This document shows, in pieces, positions 8,038 to 8,815 of a stretch of 8,815 bases of DNA. A program made the translations under genes and the position numbers. This DNA is from TMED108 sp036166415 (GTDB lineage Bacteria > Fidelibacterota > Marinisomatia > Marinisomatales > TCS55). Below the pieces are notes generated by a model, which was not told the DNA's origin, did no database searches, and saw only the letters and a list, made by a program, of their open reading frames with translations. The stretch covers positions 1 through 8,815 of the forward strand of contig JAYZHP010000110.1 of the NCBI GenBank assembly GCA_036166415.1, written 5' to 3'. How positions within the stretch are numbered: the first letter of the stretch is position 1; every line of letters starts with the position of its first letter.

Positions 8038-8053
8038 TACCTCTGATGAGGTA
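8038..8053. repeat. Perfect inverted repeat, possible operator
   Basis: TACCTC-TGAT-GAGGTA has six perfect base pairs around a 4-nt centre. It immediately overlaps the TATGAT box at 8052-8057. Its placement between divergent redox genes would suit a dimeric regulator binding site. It is too short and lacks a T-run for a terminator. A short palindrome can occur by chance in such DNA. Confidence 0.4.
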
Positions 8054-8067
8054 TGATAGGAAATTCT

Positions 8068-8090
8068 TTATTTGACCCAGATGCGTTTCA
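8068..8090 (+). repeat. Short direct repeat, copy 1
   Basis: This 23-nt copy matches copy 3 at 20 of 23 positions, with core TGACCCAGATGCGTTTCA at 8073-8090. It is the most diverged of the three and lacks the trailing TTTA. It ends at the AAGGA ribosome-binding site of the selenoprotein gene. All three copies have the same orientation. Confidence 0.65.
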
Positions 8091-8094
8091 AGGA
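8090..8094 (+). promoter_or_regulatory. Ribosome-binding site of the AhpD-like selenoprotein gene
   Basis: AAGGA lies 11 nt before ATG 8106, slightly long but usable spacing. It supports translation starting at 8106 rather than at any internal ATG after the in-frame TGA, such as 8454, which has no comparable site. Confidence 0.6.
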
Positions 8095-8105
8095 TAAATT
8101 ATTGA

Positions 8106-8654
8106 ATGGCATGGATTAAAACAATAATAGAGTCAGATGCTCAGGATGATTTAAAAGATAAATATAATGAATTAATAGAGCCATGGGGTGGTGTAGATAA
8201 TATTCTAAAGATTCATAGTCTTAATCCTGAAGCTTTAGATGCACATGTAAAATTATATAAAACGGTCATGTATGGCAAATCTCCCATAAAAAGAAAAGAT
8301 CGAGAAATGATTGCTCTTGTTGTATCTACTATTAATCATTGTCATTACTGAATTACTCATCATGGAGAAGGTCTTCTCAAACTCACTAAAGATGATGCAT
8401 TAGTTAAACAACTAAAATCTGATTATAAATTAGCTGATATAAGCCCATCTCAAATGGCCATGTTGGATTATGCTGCCAAACTTACATCGTATCCTTATGA
8501 TATGATGGAAAGTGATTTAATTAAACTTAGGGATAATGGATTTAATGATCGTGCAATATTAGATATTAACCAGATTATTTCTTATTTCGCATATGTTAAC
8601 CGAGTTGCGGATGGCCTTGGCGTTGAATTGGAAGATTTCTGGGATAAAAAATAA
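8106..8654 (+). CDS. AhpD-like peroxidase-related selenoprotein (CxxU, in-frame TGA read as selenocysteine)
   Basis: Read through one TGA (8349-8351), the frame gives 182 residues of the carboxymuconolactone decarboxylase/AhpD fold, close to the peroxidase-related enzyme subfamily. Upstream is KRKDREMIALVVSTINHCHY. After the TGA come 34 uninterrupted codons (ITHHGEGLLKLTKDDALV and onward) leading into SPSQMAMLDYAAKL and ending VELEDFWDKK. In M. tuberculosis AhpD the active site is Glu118, Cys130, Cys133 and His137. Here the same spacing gives Glu67, Cys79, position 82 (TGA) and His86, so selenocysteine replaces the peroxide-attacking cysteine. A SECIS-like hairpin follows. The expected role is reduction of organic or hydrogen peroxides with a thiol donor; divergent trxA/trxB fits. 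Termination at TGA would leave a useless 81-residue piece. No selA/B/C/D gene is in the window. Confidence 0.9.
8349..8378 (+). promoter_or_regulatory. Selenocysteine codon TGA and bacterial SECIS-like hairpin
   Basis: The TGA is at 8349-8351. Downstream, GAGAA (8365-8369) pairs perfectly with TTCTC (8374-8378) and closes the tetraloop GGTC (8370-8373). The loop begins after 18 nt from the TGA and has G in its first two positions, as required of bacterial SECIS elements bound by SelB. CATCAT (8358-8363) can also pair with ATGATG (8392-8397) to form an outer helix. All of this lies inside the coding sequence, as in bacterial formate dehydrogenase genes. Confidence 0.78.
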
Positions 8655-8678
8655 TATGAGCCAGAGGCGTTTCATTTA
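8652..8678 (+). repeat. Short direct repeat, copy 2
   Basis: Core TGAGCCAGAGGCGTTTCA (8657-8674) followed by TTTA, overlapping the stop codon of the selenoprotein gene. It differs from copy 3 at one core position (C versus T). It begins 137 bp before copy 3 and flanks the microprotein gene on its 3' side. Confidence 0.75.
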
Positions 8679-8681
8679 ATC

Positions 8682-8777
8682 CTACTTGAAAAAAACATCA
8701 TATATGGTCCATGCTAAAAACGAAACCCCTGCTACCGCAAATAACGCACTAAGTACTAAATTTAATTTCTTATTCAT
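8682..8777 (-). CDS. 31-residue single-span membrane microprotein (hypothetical)
   Basis: The frame starts with ATG 8777 and ends with TAG at 8682-8684. It encodes MNKKLN, a hydrophobic run of about 20 residues (LVLSALFAVAGVSFLAW, residues 7-23), then TIYDVFFK. By the positive-inside rule the N-terminus would be cytoplasmic. A good Shine-Dalgarno sequence AAAGGA (8785-8790) is spaced 7 nt from the ATG, which is the main argument that it is translated. It is convergent with the selenoprotein gene, 27 bp beyond that stop, and lies between repeat copies 2 and 3. I do not recognise the family. It could also be a membrane-active toxin, a small complex subunit, or chance, since no homologue comparison was possible. 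Confidence 0.6.
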   Translation of the reverse strand: MNKKLNLVLSALFAVAGVSFLAWTIYDVFFK

Positions 8778-8788
8778 TTCAATATCCT

Positions 8789-8815
8789 TTATTTGAGCCA
8801 GAGGTGTTTCATTTA
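8789..8815 (+). repeat. Short direct repeat, copy 3 (at the window edge)
   Basis: Core TGAGCCAGAGGTGTTTCA (8794-8811) plus TTTA, possibly continuing past 8815. On the minus strand it is immediately upstream of the Shine-Dalgarno site of the microprotein gene and reads as a seven-codon frame M-K-H-L-W-L-K-stop (8812 to 8789). Confidence 0.72.

Larger units (their letters stand above)
7991..8105. promoter_or_regulatory. Divergent intergenic region between trxA and the selenoprotein gene
   Basis: These 115 bp must carry, or be close to, promoters for both directions. On the plus strand TATGAT (8052-8057) resembles a -10 box, but no good -35 is seen. On the minus strand TATATT around 8009-8014 is a -10 candidate, again without a clear -35. 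The region also contains a perfect inverted repeat (8038-8053), repeat copy 1 (8068-8090) and the ribosome-binding site of the selenoprotein gene. Promoter boxes are suggestions only, since the lineage's consensus is not known to me. Confidence 0.45.

Noticed and set aside
8106..8351. Reading the AhpD-like gene as a pseudogene or two separate short genes split at the TGA.
   Set aside because: The TGA replaces precisely the second Cys of CxxC, the 34 codons after it are open and match the family, a SECIS-like hairpin follows, and the downstream ATG has no ribosome-binding site.
8559..8675. A 38-codon minus-strand frame starting M-K-R-L-W-L-I in repeat copy 2, resembling a signal peptide.
   Set aside because: Almost all of it lies antisense to the 3' end of the selenoprotein gene and loses hydrophobicity after a few residues; only the repeat-derived start is notable.
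8068..8815. CRISPR array for the three repeats.
   Set aside because: Only three copies, with intervals of about 584 and 137 bp, containing genes rather than uniform spacers.

Overview
This AT-rich window looks like a chromosomal segment from a free-living Gram-negative bacterium, most likely of the Fibrobacteres-Chlorobi-Bacteroidetes side of the tree. A marine lineage such as Candidatus Marinimicrobia (SAR406) is my best guess. The pointers are a GWxTD-domain lipobox-less secreted protein, a long secreted beta-propeller protein, an ADP-heptose-type sugar kinase, mreB-mreC, and a selenoprotein of the kind reported from marine plankton. No rRNA or marker gene confirms this, so the assignment is inference.

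Positions 1-7990 hold nine genes in a row on the minus strand. In transcription order they are trxA (thioredoxin), trxB (thioredoxin reductase), a stand-alone ABC-type ATPase with altered catalytic residues and an arginine-rich tail, an rfaE/hldE-type heptose kinase, a secreted beta-propeller protein, a secreted GWxTD-domain protein, a ribonuclease HI, mreB, and the 5' part of mreC, which runs off the left edge. Gaps are mostly 1-40 bp or small overlaps, as in an operon. The largest gap, 82 bp, lies upstream of mreB, which may have its own promoter. The set mixes thiol redox (trxA/trxB), envelope sugar synthesis, exported proteins and cell-shape control.

From 8106 rightward the plus strand encodes an AhpD-like (carboxymuconolactone decarboxylase fold) peroxidase-related protein, divergent from trxA. 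Its reading frame is interrupted by one TGA at 8349-8351, exactly at the second cysteine of the CxxC redox motif, so the motif reads C-H-Y-(TGA). A stem-loop with a G-starting tetraloop lies 18 nt after the TGA, as expected of a bacterial SECIS element. I read this as a selenocysteine-containing AhpD-like protein of 182 residues, not a broken gene. Its position next to trxA/trxB fits an enzyme needing a thiol reductant.

The right end (8655-8815) contains a 31-residue single-membrane-span microprotein gene on the minus strand, bracketed by two copies of a short direct repeat. A third copy lies in front of the selenoprotein gene. This repeat, core TGAGCCAGAGGCGTTTCA, is the least explained structure in the window.
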